DNA of 64,000 bases from Rhodococcus sp. IEGM 1409 (GCF_030056735.1 NZ_JASHKN010000001.1:1-64000); one strand, 5' to 3'. Positions 14,750 through 25,976 are shown, numbered from the stretch's first letter. The notes: generated from the letters alone by a model not told the origin. Numbers and translations are program-made.

Positions 14750-15880
14750 TCAGACCACGCTGACCATCTCGTGATCGGCCACACCGGCGGCCAACGCCCG
14801 AAGGTGGTCTTCGGTGCTGCCAAGCGTGTGCTCGATGGCGACGAGTCGGCTCACGTAATGACCCACCGGGTATTCGGCGGTCATACCGATACCACCGTGC
14901 ATCTGGATCGCTTCTTGACCGATGAGCCGAGCCGAGCGCCCGATCTGCAACTTCACCCGCGAAGCGATAACGGGATCGACAACGCCGTCGGCAAGGGACA
15001 TCGTTGCGTAGAGACTCATACTTCGCGCCAACTCGAGCGAGACGTACAGGTCGGCGGCGCGGTGCGTCAGCGTCTGGAACTTCGCGAGCGGAACACCGAA
15101 TTGCTTGCGCGTCTTGAGGTATTCGGTGGTCAGGCGCAGCGCCTCTTCCATTGCTCCGACAGCCTCGGCGCACAGAGCAGCCTGCTCACGGATCTGCGCG
15201 GCTTGAATCAGAGCAGAAGCGTCGCCGCCCTCACCGAGCGCTTCGGCCGGAGTATCGGTGAACTCGATCTGCGCACCGCGCAAACCGTCGTGTGTGGCGT
15301 AGGACTTGCGCACCAAACCGGAGGCATCGCTCTTGACGAGGAACAGTCCGACGCCACCGCCGGGGAGCGCAGCGCTCACGACGAGGATATCCGCCGTCGC
15401 GCCGTGCCCGACGGGATTCTTGATCCCGGTCACGGTCCAGCCGCCGTCGACCTGCGCCGCGGCTGTCGCACGTTCGGTTGCCGGCCAACGGATTCCGGGT
15501 TCTTGATCGGCGAATGCCAGGAACGTGACGCCCTCGGCAACACCGGGAAGAATCGACGACCGCTGCGCTGTGCTGCCGCCTTCGGAGATGAGTCCGCCCG
15601 GCGTCACGACCGCGTCGAGTACCGGTTCGGGGGCCAAGCGTCGACCGATCTCGGTCATGACCGCGCCGATTTCCACCGGACCCGCGTCCATGCCGCCGTC
15701 GTCCTCGGAGAACGTCAGGCCAAGCAAGCCGACCTCGGCCAGCTGCTTCCAGACCTGTGGGCTCCACCCGGGATCGGAGTCGATGATCGCATTGCGCTTC
15801 TCGGCGTCGTAGCTGCGCGCGAGGAGATCCTTGGTGGTGTCGCGGAGAAGTTTCTGCTCGTCGTTGAGTTCGAAGTCCAT
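14750..15880 (-). CDS. Acyl-CoA dehydrogenase, second subunit of a FadE pair
   Basis: A 376-residue flavoprotein of the acyl-CoA dehydrogenase family, begun by MDFELNDEQKLLRDTTKDLL and holding the C-terminal helix bundle with the FAD-contacting TRKQFGVPLAKFQTLTHRAAD and QMHGGIGMTAEYPV motifs. The middle beta-domain is degenerate compared with its partner: the usual TEP/GSD flavin loop is replaced by ADQEPGIRWP. Paired FadE genes of this sort form alpha2-beta2 enzymes in mycolic-acid bacteria, often on steroid side chains or branched acyl-CoA, with active-site parts divided between subunits. The ATG at 15880 has GAGG upstream and lies eight bases after the stop of the partner gene, so the two are translationally close. 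Confidence 0.88.
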   Translation of the reverse strand: MDFELNDEQKLLRDTTKDLLARSYDAEKRNAIIDSDPGWSPQVWKQLAEVGLLGLTFSEDDGGMDAGPVEIGAVMTEIGRRLAPEPVLDAVVTPGGLISEGGSTAQRSSILPGVAEGVTFLAFADQEPGIRWPATERATAAAQVDGGWTVTGIKNPVGHGATADILVVSAALPGGGVGLFLVKSDASGLVRKSYATHDGLRGAQIEFTDTPAEALGEGGDASALIQAAQIREQAALCAEAVGAMEEALRLTTEYLKTRKQFGVPLAKFQTLTHRAADLYVSLELARSMSLYATMSLADGVVDPVIASRVKLQIGRSARLIGQEAIQMHGGIGMTAEYPVGHYVSRLVAIEHTLGSTEDHLRALAAGVADHEMVSVV

Positions 15881-15888
15881 GCCACGCC

Positions 15889-17064
15889 TCACAATCCGAG
15901 GATCGAGGAAGCGATGATGCTGCGCTGCACTTCGCTCGATCCGCTGTAGATGGATACCTTGCGGTAGTTCAAGTACGTCGGGGCAGTGTGCTGCGCCCAG
16001 CTCGCGGAGGCGATGTCGATGCCCGCGTCGTACGGCAGTGAATCGGGGCCGGCCACGTCCATCAGCAGTTCGACGCTCGCCTGCTGCAATTCGGAACCGC
16101 GAAGCTTCAGCAGCGACGACGCCGGATTCGGCTGGCCGTCAGCGGAACTGGCGACCACCCGGAGTTGAGTGAGCTCGAGGGCAAGCAATTCGTTTTCGAG
16201 TTCGGCGAGGCGGGCAGCGAAGAGCGGATCTTCGAGCAGTGTTCCGTTACCGACCTTGACCTCGGCAGCGCGAGCCTTGGCCTGCGCGAGACGAACCTTC
16301 GAGAAACCGACGCGCGTGACACCCGTGCGCTCGTTGCCGAGCAGGAACTTGGCGTAACCCCAGCCCTGGTTCTCCTCACCGACCAGGTTCTCCCCCGGGA
16401 CGCGGACGTCCTCGAAGAACACTTCGTTGACCTCGTAGCCGCCGTCGATCAGCTTGATCGGGCGGACCGTTACGCCAGGCGTCTTCAGGTCGACGAGGAT
16501 GAACGAGATGCCCGCCTGGCGCTTCGGCGCATCGGGATTGGTACGCACGAGGCAGAAAATCCAGTCGGCGTACTGTCCCAGCGTCGTCCACGTCTTCTGG
16601 CCGTTGATGACCCAGTCGTCTCCGTCGCGGACCGCGCGAGTCTTGAGCGAAGCGAGATCGGAGCCGGCCTCTGGTTCGGAGAATCCCTGGCACCACCAGA
16701 TGTCGAGGTTCGCGGTCGCCGGAAGGAACTTCTCCTTCTGCTCCTGCGAGCCGAAGGCCGCGATGACCGGACCGACCATGTTGGCGTTGAACGCCAACGG
16801 TTCGGGTACAGACGCGAGCTGGAGTTCGTCGAGCCAGATGTTGTGCTGGACCGGGGTCCAGTCCTTGCCGCCCCACTCGACCGGCCAGTGCGGCACCGCC
16901 AGACCGTGAGCGTTGAGGATCTGCTGCGCCTCGACCATACGGTCGCGCCCCAACTCCTCGCCGTGGGCGTACGCCTCCCTGATGTCCGCGGGGATTTGCG
17001 TACGGAAGAACGTCCGCATCTCGTCGCGGAACGCTAGTTCCTCGTCGGTCAATGCCAGGTTCAT
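15889..17064 (-). CDS. Acyl-CoA dehydrogenase, first subunit of a FadE pair
   Basis: A 391-residue acyl-CoA dehydrogenase beginning MNLALTDEELAFRDEMRTFF. The flavin and substrate loop is canonical here (QGFSEPEAGSDLASLKTRAV), followed by INGQKTWTTLGQYADWIF and the C-terminal YRKVSIYSGSSEVQRSIIA. This resembles the FadE17/FadE29 class in which this subunit carries the complete FAD-binding loop. The ATG at 17064 has AAGGAA six bases upstream. It is the first gene of a two-gene operon. The acyl-CoA oxidised is unknown; a bulky or branched substrate is likely from the paired arrangement. Confidence 0.88.
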   Translation of the reverse strand: MNLALTDEELAFRDEMRTFFRTQIPADIREAYAHGEELGRDRMVEAQQILNAHGLAVPHWPVEWGGKDWTPVQHNIWLDELQLASVPEPLAFNANMVGPVIAAFGSQEQKEKFLPATANLDIWWCQGFSEPEAGSDLASLKTRAVRDGDDWVINGQKTWTTLGQYADWIFCLVRTNPDAPKRQAGISFILVDLKTPGVTVRPIKLIDGGYEVNEVFFEDVRVPGENLVGEENQGWGYAKFLLGNERTGVTRVGFSKVRLAQAKARAAEVKVGNGTLLEDPLFAARLAELENELLALELTQLRVVASSADGQPNPASSLLKLRGSELQQASVELLMDVAGPDSLPYDAGIDIASASWAQHTAPTYLNYRKVSIYSGSSEVQRSIIASSILGL

Positions 17065-17171
17065 CGGGATTCCTTCGCACTCGAAACCGGATTCATGTTC
17101 GGTTCGACCGTACCCCGACGACACTGGAGGCGGAACAGGTACCGCGAAAGACGGCACCCCGAGCCGGCCTC

Positions 17172-17618
17172 CTACACGGTTTTGAGGACCAACAGGTAAC
17201 CCCCACCCGCGGCGTCGATGCTCGTTTCGACGTTCAACGCAGGAGCCAGACGCGACAACCGATCGATCAGCCAGTCCGAGGCTTCCTGGGCGTCGTCCTT
17301 GCCAGGGCAGCGAGCGACGGCGACGCGGCCGCCCTTGCGCTCGAGCTGCTCCACGACCCCGATGATCGGAGCGGGATCCACGACGAACAGCCGATCCGGC
17401 CATTCCACAACAGGTTTGACTGCACCCTTCTTGGTGTTGCACGCGCGATGCGCCAAGCGTTCGACGCCACCTTTGGTCTTGCCACCCTTTTTTGCGGTGT
17501 TGATGCTGTCGATGCTCGGGCCACGCGGATCGTTGACGGACATGTCGGGGTCGACCGGTTCGTCACACAGCCAGCAGCGCCAGGATTCACGTTCGCCGAC
17601 TTCTTGAAGGGTGCTCAT
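17172..17618 (-). CDS. HNH-endonuclease-like zinc protein with an altered catalytic site
   Basis: A 148-residue protein. Its first half has the treble-clef pattern of HNH nucleases: CWLC near residue 19, then PSIDSINTAKKGG, then LAHRACNTKKG. In active HNH proteins the middle motif reads D-H-I/V, and the His is the general base; here the position is Ser. The zinc Cys pairs and the HRACN segment are retained. The second half (VVDPAPIIGVVEQL and following) is not recognised. The ATG at 17618 is six bases behind TACCGT on the minus strand, a leaderless start. The gene stands alone between the FadE operon and the ABC transporter. It may be a DNA-binding or structural relative, not a nuclease. Confidence 0.65.
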   Translation of the reverse strand: MSTLQEVGERESWRCWLCDEPVDPDMSVNDPRGPSIDSINTAKKGGKTKGGVERLAHRACNTKKGAVKPVVEWPDRLFVVDPAPIIGVVEQLERKGGRVAVARCPGKDDAQEASDWLIDRLSRLAPALNVETSIDAAGGGYLLVLKTV

Positions 17619-17685
17619 GCGGCAACGGTACCGTGCGCACTTTCGGCTGCTTCCGCTACCAAAAGTGCGCACGGGGCCGAAGGCC

Positions 17686-20220
17686 CTACATGTCCGCAAT
17701 CGCCTCCAGCGGCTTCGTCTTGGCCGCTCTGTTGGCCGGCCACAGCGCCGCCAAGACGCCGACCACACCGGAGCCGATCAGCATTCCGACAACCTGGCCC
17801 CACGGGATCGTGATCTTGTCGAGGCCCTGATCCGCGAGTGTGCTCACGAACGCCCAACCGAACGCGATGCCGAGAACAACTCCAACTGCCGCGCCGTACA
17901 CCGCGATGAGCACCGATTCGAGGTAGATCGTGCGTCGCATCTGTCCTCGCTGCATGCCGACGGCTCGCAGCATTCCGATTTCTCGTCGCCGCTCGACCAC
18001 CGAGAGCGCCAACGTGTTGATGATGCCAAGGATCGCGATCACGACCGCGAGTGCCAGGAGTCCGTACAGGATCGCCAACAACGTGTTGATCTGCTGCCCC
18101 TGAGTTCCCTTGAACTCCTCACGATCCTGCACCTGCACGACAACGTACTTCTCCGTCGCCGTTTCGAGTTCGGATCGCAGCGTCGTCAGATCCGCCCCCG
18201 GCTTCGCCTTCACCAGAACCACGAAGTCCGGCAGACTCTCCGCCGGCATCAGCTTCCGGTACGCCTCGTCCGAGACGATCCACGAACCGATCAGCTGGTT
18301 GTCCTCGAACACTCCCGCGACAACCGTCTGGTACTCGACGCCGCCTGGACCGGTCAACGTCTGAGTCGAGCCGACAGTCCACCCCTTGTCGTCCGCAGTC
18401 GACTTCGAGACGAGCATGTTGTTGCCGGTCAGATCAACCGCGCCCTCGAGGATCTTGTACTCGAGCACGCCTTCGATCGGGCCGTCGAACGAAGCGCCCT
18501 GCTCGTCCTCACCGTCGACCTTCGCGCGCACTCCGTGCAAGGATGTCGCGCTCTGCACGTCGGGTACCTGCCGGACGGCGTCGGCCGCACCGCGCGGCAC
18601 ACCAATCGCGTTGGGACCGGTCAGGATGTAGTCGGCCGAGACACCCACGTCCACAAGAGCATTGATGCTCGCCTTGGCCGAAGATCCGAACACTCCGATG
18701 ACGGTCACCAACATCAGGCCGAGAGTCAGCGCGAATGCCGTTGCGGCCGTGCGACGGGGATTGCGCACCGCATTGGTACGAGCCAATCGCCCGATGGCAC
18801 CGAACGGCTTGGCGAACACGGCACCGAGCGCGCCGACGATCGGCCGCGACAGCGCCGGAGCACCGAGAAGAACCGCGATGATCAACGAGAACGCACCGAG
18901 TCCGACGATCATGGCGGCGCCACCGCCGGTACCGCGAGAACCGAACACGAGCAGTGCCACACCGATCACGCCGAGAATCGCTCCGATCAGCGTCCGTACC
19001 CGCAGTGAGTCACCAGTGGAGGCGAACTCCTCACGCATGGCCGCTACCGGCGGGATCTTCGACGCGCGCCGAGCGGGAGCGTAAGCGCTGAGCGTCGTGA
19101 CGACGACGCCCACCACCAATGCGACGATGATCGTGCGTGCACCCACCTGGAGGGGGCCTTCCGGCAGACCGACGTCGAACGTGTTGAGCAGACTGCGCAA
19201 TCCGTAGGCGAGACCGATACCACCGAGCAGACCGATGATGCTGCCGATGAGCCCGACCACCAACGCCTCGGTGACCACCGAACGACCGACCTGCGCTCGG
19301 CTCGCACCGATCGCACGCAGCAGCGCCAGCTCACGAAGACGCTGCGCCACGATCATCGAGAAGGTGTTGTAGATGATGAACGTGCCGACGAGCAGAGCGA
19401 TCGCACCGAACGCCAACAGGAAGTAGTTGATGAAACTCAACGCCGAGTCGACCTCGGCCTTGGTCTCCTCGCGAACCTGGTCGCCGGTCTGCACCTTGAG
19501 ATCGGGGAAAACCTGCTCGACGCGTTGCTGCAGCTCCGTCTGCGAGACCCCGTTGCCCGCGACGTCGATGTACTCGACATGCTGGCCGTCGGTGAAAAGT
19601 CCACGAGCCTGTTCGTCGGTGAAGAGCGCACCGATGAATCCACCGGTGTCACTGCCCGCCCCTTCGTAGATGCCGGACAACGTCACGTCCACGATTCCGC
19701 GGGCCGGAGCCAGAACCTTGGCGGAATCCCCCACCTTCAGTCCCGCTCGCTCGGCGGCGCTGGTGTTCAGCGCGACCTGACCGGTCTGCGTCGGAGGCGC
19801 GCCCTCGACGAAGGTGTCGGGTTCGGCAATCGCCTGGCCCGGAGGCAGGTAGGACTGCCCGATACTCGGCGCGCCGCCGGTCTGAACGGCACCACCGTCT
19901 GCGTTGATCAGGACGATCTGTCCGCTGACGGCCGGCGCTACCGCCCGGACGCCGTCGACTGCGGCAAGTTTGTCGACGTCCTCCACCGGAACGCCGCTGG
20001 TATTGCGCTCTTCCATCGATACCCGGACGTCGACGCCCTGGGCGGTGTTCTCGAAGATCGAATCGAAAGTCTTCTGGAGGGTGTCGGTGAAAACGAACGA
20101 CCCCGCGACAAAAGCCGTGCCGAGCACGACGGACAGAACCGTCAGCGCAAGTCGCACCTTGTGTGCCGCCAAGTTGCGCAGGGAGACCTTGCGCATCGGC
20201 GAGTTGCTTACCGAAGCCAT
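17686..20220 (-). CDS. ABC transporter permease of the FtsX/MacB type
   Basis: An 844-residue integral membrane protein. After a short cytoplasmic start a first membrane helix lies near residues 20-40 (LTVLSVVLGTAFVAGSFVF), followed by a long extracytoplasmic domain. Next come an FtsX membrane block (FLLAFGAIALLVGTFIIYNT and following), a second extracytoplasmic domain and a final FtsX block (LLAILYGLLALAVVIAILGI, VVERRREIGMLRAVGMQRGQ). That is the duplicated architecture of lipoprotein-export and mechanotransmission permeases. The ATG at 20220 is four bases after the stop of the ATPase gene, so the two form one operon and one complex. It may export a lipid, a peptide or a lipoprotein. Confidence 0.9.
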   Translation of the reverse strand: MASVSNSPMRKVSLRNLAAHKVRLALTVLSVVLGTAFVAGSFVFTDTLQKTFDSIFENTAQGVDVRVSMEERNTSGVPVEDVDKLAAVDGVRAVAPAVSGQIVLINADGGAVQTGGAPSIGQSYLPPGQAIAEPDTFVEGAPPTQTGQVALNTSAAERAGLKVGDSAKVLAPARGIVDVTLSGIYEGAGSDTGGFIGALFTDEQARGLFTDGQHVEYIDVAGNGVSQTELQQRVEQVFPDLKVQTGDQVREETKAEVDSALSFINYFLLAFGAIALLVGTFIIYNTFSMIVAQRLRELALLRAIGASRAQVGRSVVTEALVVGLIGSIIGLLGGIGLAYGLRSLLNTFDVGLPEGPLQVGARTIIVALVVGVVVTTLSAYAPARRASKIPPVAAMREEFASTGDSLRVRTLIGAILGVIGVALLVFGSRGTGGGAAMIVGLGAFSLIIAVLLGAPALSRPIVGALGAVFAKPFGAIGRLARTNAVRNPRRTAATAFALTLGLMLVTVIGVFGSSAKASINALVDVGVSADYILTGPNAIGVPRGAADAVRQVPDVQSATSLHGVRAKVDGEDEQGASFDGPIEGVLEYKILEGAVDLTGNNMLVSKSTADDKGWTVGSTQTLTGPGGVEYQTVVAGVFEDNQLIGSWIVSDEAYRKLMPAESLPDFVVLVKAKPGADLTTLRSELETATEKYVVVQVQDREEFKGTQGQQINTLLAILYGLLALAVVIAILGIINTLALSVVERRREIGMLRAVGMQRGQMRRTIYLESVLIAVYGAAVGVVLGIAFGWAFVSTLADQGLDKITIPWGQVVGMLIGSGVVGVLAALWPANRAAKTKPLEAIADM

Positions 20221-20224
20221 GTGC

Positions 20225-20998
20225 TCAAGCCCCGGCTTCCACATTCACGACCGAGTGCGGCGCGTCGAGACGCTTCATACGATCGAGGACCGAATCCGCC
20301 GTCGGTTCGCGCAATTCGTCGACGATCTTGCCGTCAGCGAGGAACACGACCCGATCGGCGTACGCCGCTGCCCGCGGATCGTGCGTCACGATCACCACGG
20401 TCTGATTGAACTCGTCGACGGCCGCACGCAGGATCGAGAGCACCTCCCCGGACGACTTCGAATCGAGGTTTCCGGTCGGCTCGTCGCCGAAGATGATCTC
20501 CGGCTGACCCGCCAGCGCACGCGCACACGCCACACGCTGCTGCTGACCACCCGACAACTCTCCCGGCCGGTGATCGAGCCGATCCCCGAGTCCCAGCTTG
20601 GTCAGGACGCTGTTCAGCCAGGTCGGATCCGCTTTGCGTCCCGCAATGTCCAGCGGCAACGTGATGTTCTCGAGCGCCGTCAGCGTCGGCACCAGGTTGA
20701 ACGCTTGGAAGACGAATCCGATGCGATCGCGTCGTAGTTGCGTCATCTGTTTGTCCGAGAGCGTCGTGAGTTCCGTGTCGCCGATGAGGACAGAACCCGA
20801 ACTGGCGGAATCCAGACCGGCGAGGCAATGCATCAGCGTCGACTTGCCGGAACCGGACGGCCCCATGATCGCCGTGAACTCACCGCGGGCGAAATCTGCG
20901 GACACCGAACTGAGGGCGTGCACCTGGGTATCTCCGGTGCCGTAGGTCTTGGACAGGCCGACTGCGCGGGCCGCGACATCCTGGGCGTGCGAACTCAT
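20225..20998 (-). CDS. ABC transporter ATP-binding protein (LolD/MacB type)
   Basis: A 257-residue nucleotide-binding subunit. Walker A GPSGSGKST sits near residue 46, the Q-loop in FVFQAFNL, the signature LSGGQQQR near 146, Walker B with the catalytic Glu in IIFGDEPTGNLD, and the switch His in IVTHDP. The GDEPTGNLDS wording is typical of the MacB/LolD family that drives FtsX-like permeases. The ATG at 20998 has GGAAAGG six bases upstream. It is the first gene of the operon with the permease, and is divergent from fadD at 21261. Confidence 0.92.
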   Translation of the reverse strand: MSSHAQDVAARAVGLSKTYGTGDTQVHALSSVSADFARGEFTAIMGPSGSGKSTLMHCLAGLDSASSGSVLIGDTELTTLSDKQMTQLRRDRIGFVFQAFNLVPTLTALENITLPLDIAGRKADPTWLNSVLTKLGLGDRLDHRPGELSGGQQQRVACARALAGQPEIIFGDEPTGNLDSKSSGEVLSILRAAVDEFNQTVVIVTHDPRAAAYADRVVFLADGKIVDELREPTADSVLDRMKRLDAPHSVVNVEAGA

Positions 20999-21228
20999 GA
21001 TCGCCTTTCCTGTTCACTTCGGTGCTACTTTGCGGGCGTGACGGGCGCCCGTGAAAACACGGACGCCCGCAATGGTTGGTTCCATCCTGTCGGGTGTGGG
21101 GCGCGCCCGCCATCGGGGACCACCCTGATATCTACGGCCGAGCCGATCAGGGTCTGAGAATTTACGGCCCTCCCAGGGGCGTGCATTGGCGAGAAACAGC
21201 GATATGAATGGCGGGCGCGCACTAACCT

Positions 21229-21244
21229 TGTGACACCAATCACA
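21229..21244. promoter_or_regulatory. Perfect CRP/GlxR consensus site before fadD
   Basis: TGTGACACCAATCACA matches all ten fixed positions of TGTGA-N6-TCACA. It ends 16 bp before the fadD start codon, so a bound protein would sit over the promoter or 5' end and would be expected to repress. It could also affect the divergent ABC operon. Confidence 0.7.
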
Positions 21245-21260
21245 CGAGAGAGGCGGCCGA

Positions 21261-22823
<1,563 letters not shown>

Positions 22824-22845
22824 GACCCCGTGCTGTAATGGGGCG

Positions 22846-23256
22846 GTGACCTCGAGCCGCCCCACCACACCCCGACCGAACGATCCGTGCCCGTGCGGCA
22901 GCGGCAACCCGTTGGTCGTGTGCTGCGGCAAGTACATCGGCGGAGCAGCGCACGCACCGACCGCCGAAACCCTGATGCGTTCGCGCTACACGGCTTTCGC
23001 TGTGATGGACGACGAATACCTGACGCGGACTTGGCATCCCGACCATCGCCCCGCCGAACTCGATCTCGATCCCCACCAGAAATGGCTCCGGTTGGAGATC
23101 CTGGACACCGAACGAGGTGGCCTGTTCGATTCCGACGGCGTCGTGGAGTTTCGCGCTCACTACGCACTCGGGCGCGAGCGGGGAATGCTCCACGAACGCA
23201 GTCGATTTGCGCGAACAGACGGCAAGTGGCTCTACGTCGACGGCGATATCGGTTAG
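22846..23256 (+). CDS. YchJ-like protein with SEC-C zinc motif
   Basis: A 136-residue protein of the YchJ family. The N-terminal CPCGSG...CCGKYI (about residues 15-29) is the zinc-binding SEC-C motif known from SecA tails. It is followed by the family's NTF2-like domain (ETLMRSRYTAFAVMDDEYLTRTWHP, VEFRAHY, FARTDGKWLYVDGDI). Its role is unknown. The GTG at 22846 follows TGTAAT (22834-22839) by six bases, so the message is probably leaderless and separate from fadD, which ends 22 bp upstream. Confidence 0.85.
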   Translation: MTSSRPTTPRPNDPCPCGSGNPLVVCCGKYIGGAAHAPTAETLMRSRYTAFAVMDDEYLTRTWHPDHRPAELDLDPHQKWLRLEILDTERGGLFDSDGVVEFRAHYALGRERGMLHERSRFARTDGKWLYVDGDIG

Positions 23257-23312
23257 GTAACTCCGGGCACCGCCGCCGCGGAACCCGATCACGCGAGCCC
23301 TACGATCGAGTC

Positions 23313-23903
23313 ATGACAACGAACCGGACGAGATCATTTGCCGCTGTCGCTGCCATCGCAGTGGGCGTGAGCCTGACTGCCTGTTCGCAGGACGCGGAGA
23401 CCACTCCCACGGCAGCTACCTCGGCCGTCACCTCGACCTCGAGTGCCGCAGCGTCGACCACAGAACCGGTACCGACGGACAGCTCCGACAAGACATCGGC
23501 AGCGGGCACCGAATCCAAGCTCACCGTCGTCGACATCCGCGTGGGCGAGCACGACGGATTCGATCGAGTCGTCTACGAGATGGGCGGCACCGGCACACCC
23601 GGATGGCGCGTCAAGTACGTCGACGCGGCCACGCAGGAAGGCAGCGGAAAGCCCGTGGACATCCAGGGCGCCGCAGTGATCCAGGTACTGATCGACGGTT
23701 CCGCCTATCCCTTCGACAGCGGCGTCGAACAGTACTCCGGCCCCAACCCGGTTCCGGGCGTCGGCGGAGTCGTGACCGAGGTCAACGGGTCGAACGTGTT
23801 CGAAGGAGTCACGCAGTCGTTCATCGGGGTGACCGAGAAGCAGCCGTTCACGGTGACGACGCTCAGCGATCCCCCGCGCGTGGTGGTCGACGTCGCCCGC
23901 TGA
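23313..23903 (+). CDS. AMIN-like domain lipoprotein
   Basis: A 196-residue exported protein. A positively charged start, a hydrophobic stretch and the lipobox LTAC (Cys near residue 24) mark a lipoprotein signal peptide. A low-complexity Ser/Thr/Ala linker spans about 25-65. The rest (LTVVDIRVGEHDGFDRVVYE, GWRVKYVD, IQVLIDGSAYPFD, PFTVTTLSDPPRVVVDVA) fits the AMIN-like domain, related to modules that bind the cell wall or secretin-like partners. The ATG at 23313 is six bases behind TACGAT, a leaderless start. The function in the envelope is unknown. Confidence 0.85.
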   Translation: MTTNRTRSFAAVAAIAVGVSLTACSQDAETTPTAATSAVTSTSSAAASTTEPVPTDSSDKTSAAGTESKLTVVDIRVGEHDGFDRVVYEMGGTGTPGWRVKYVDAATQEGSGKPVDIQGAAVIQVLIDGSAYPFDSGVEQYSGPNPVPGVGGVVTEVNGSNVFEGVTQSFIGVTEKQPFTVTTLSDPPRVVVDVAR

Positions 23904-23995
23904 GGCCGTACTTGACCTGAAGTTTGGTTTAGGTTCTACCTTCGTGTCGTACCGGCCGCGTAATCTTCGTGGCCGGCGACCGGAGGGGCGAAGTC

Positions 23996-25894
23996 ATGAG
24001 CATGGAAGTCACCGCGTGGAACGCGATGTACAACGCGATGCACGCGCAGGAAGATCGGCGCCCGTTCTCGAAGGCGACACTCAAGCGGATCGCGACGTTC
24101 GCAGTCCCGCAGAAACGCAATCTCAGCTGGTACCTCGTACTCAGCGTCGTCACTGCTGCGCTTGCCGTGGCAACCCCCGTCCTCGCCGGGCGCGTAGTCA
24201 ACGCGATAGTTGGCGGCGACGCCGTCGACGTGGTCGTCAAACTTGCCGCCCTGATCGCACTGGTCGCAATTCTCGAAGCCGCTCTCGGCCTGTTGACCCG
24301 GTGGCTCTCGGCCAGCATCGGTGAAGATCTGATCCTGCATCTGCGCACCACCGTCTTCGATCATGTCCAGAAGATGCCGATCGCGTTCTTCACCAGAACT
24401 CGAACCGGAGCACTGGTCAGCCGTCTCAACAACGACGTGATCGGCGCTCAGCGCGCCTTCAGCGACACATTGTCCGGAGTGGTCAGCAATCTGGTCACGC
24501 TGGTGATCACGCTGATCGTCATGCTCGGGATCTCGTGGCAGATCACCGTCCTCGCGTTGTTACTTCTCCCGATCTTCGTGATCCCCGCACGGCGGATGGG
24601 CGCAAAACTCGCGGCACTCAATCGTGAAGCTGCCAACCACAATTCGGTGATGAGCACCCAGATGACGGAACGGTTCTCTGCTCCCGGCGCGACTCTGATC
24701 AAGCTGTTCGGTCGCCCGTCGCAAGAGTCCGCAGAGTTCGCGGTTCGTGCCAGGCGTGTGCGCAACATCGGAGTCCGGACCGCGATGCTGCAGTCCGTCT
24801 TCGTCACAGCACTGACGCTGGTCTCCGCACTTGCTCTTGCCCTCGTCTACGGACTCGGCGGCTTCTACGCGCTGCGCGGCCAATTGGACGCAGGCGCCGT
24901 CGTCGCTATGGCGCTGCTGCTCACGAGGCTGTACTCGCCGTTGACCGCACTGGCCAGCGCCCGAGTGGACATCATGAGCGCACTGGTCAGCTTCGAGCGG
25001 GTATTCGAGATTCTCGATCTGGCACCGCTCATCACCGAGAAGCCCGATGCACGCAAGGTGCCGGAGGGTCCGGTATCCGTCGAGTTCAAGAACGTCACTT
25101 TTGCTTATCCGTCTGCCGACAAGGTGTCACTCGCTTCGCTGGAGGAGGTCGCGATCCTCGACACCCGCGGCGGCGAGGACGTGCTGCACGACTTGTCGTT
25201 CCGTACCGAAGCAGGACAGATGGTCGCCCTGGTCGGCACATCCGGTGCCGGAAAGTCGACCGTGGCGCAGATGATTCCGCGCCTCTACGACATCGACTCC
25301 GGTTCGGTCGAGCTGGGCGGCGTCGACGTCCGAGACCTCAGTGCCGATTCCATCCGTGAGACCGTCGGCATGGTCACACAGGACGGGCACCTGTTCCACG
25401 AGAGCCTTCGATCCAACCTGCTCCTCGCGCGACCGGATGCCACCGAAGAAGATCTGCGTGAGGTTCTGGAGCGAGCACGGCTCACCGACCTGGTTGCGTC
25501 GCTACCCGACGGATTGGAGACAGTGGTGGGTGAACGCGGATACCGCCTCTCAGGCGGTGAGCGTCAACGCCTGACCATCGCACGACTGCTCCTGGCCCAG
25601 CCTCGTGTCGTCATCCTGGACGAGGCCACCGCGCATCTCGACTCGACGTCGGAAGCCGCGGTTCAGGAAGCACTCGGCGAAGCGCTCGCCGGGCGGACTG
25701 CTGTGGTGATCGCACACCGTTTGTCCACGATCCGTGCAGCCGACCTGATCCTTGTCGTCGAGGCAGGGCAGATCATCGAGCGCGGCAACCATGAAGAACT
25801 GCTTGCACGCGGTGGTCGCTACGCCGAGTTGTACCGCACACAGTTCGACACCAACGCCAGGAAGAACGCCGCCCTCGAACCGACTCCGATTTGA
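23996..25894 (+). CDS. ABC exporter half-transporter (TMD-NBD)
   Basis: A 632-residue protein with an N-terminal six-helix exporter domain (about 35-320) and a C-terminal ATPase. Walker A GTSGAGKST lies near 414, the signature LSGGERQR near 518, Walker B VVILDEATAHLD near 538 and the switch His in VIAHRLST, all canonical. It should therefore work as a homodimer exporting a lipid or drug-like compound. The NBD has an insertion between beta-strands 1 and 2 (SADKVSLASLEEVAILDTRG). The ATG at 23996 has GGAGGGG eight bases upstream; the GTG at 23969 is less likely. It is monocistronic. Confidence 0.92.
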   Translation: MSMEVTAWNAMYNAMHAQEDRRPFSKATLKRIATFAVPQKRNLSWYLVLSVVTAALAVATPVLAGRVVNAIVGGDAVDVVVKLAALIALVAILEAALGLLTRWLSASIGEDLILHLRTTVFDHVQKMPIAFFTRTRTGALVSRLNNDVIGAQRAFSDTLSGVVSNLVTLVITLIVMLGISWQITVLALLLLPIFVIPARRMGAKLAALNREAANHNSVMSTQMTERFSAPGATLIKLFGRPSQESAEFAVRARRVRNIGVRTAMLQSVFVTALTLVSALALALVYGLGGFYALRGQLDAGAVVAMALLLTRLYSPLTALASARVDIMSALVSFERVFEILDLAPLITEKPDARKVPEGPVSVEFKNVTFAYPSADKVSLASLEEVAILDTRGGEDVLHDLSFRTEAGQMVALVGTSGAGKSTVAQMIPRLYDIDSGSVELGGVDVRDLSADSIRETVGMVTQDGHLFHESLRSNLLLARPDATEEDLREVLERARLTDLVASLPDGLETVVGERGYRLSGGERQRLTIARLLLAQPRVVILDEATAHLDSTSEAAVQEALGEALAGRTAVVIAHRLSTIRAADLILVVEAGQIIERGNHEELLARGGRYAELYRTQFDTNARKNAALEPTPI

Positions 25895-25921
25895 TTCTGC
25901 CCACCCCTGACACCGCCCCAC

Positions 25922-25965
25922 AAAAAAACAGGCGCTGGCCTCCTTGCGGAGGGCAGCGCCTGTTT
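25922..25965. terminator. Bidirectional terminator between ABC exporter and DEAD-box gene
   Basis: AAACAGGCGCT (25926-25936) pairs with AGCGCCTGTTT (25955-25965), extended by GGCCTCC/GGAGGGC. A run of seven A on the left (25922-25928) gives a U-tract for the leftward helicase transcript. Confidence 0.9.
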
Positions 25966-25976
25966 CAGTCTGTGCG

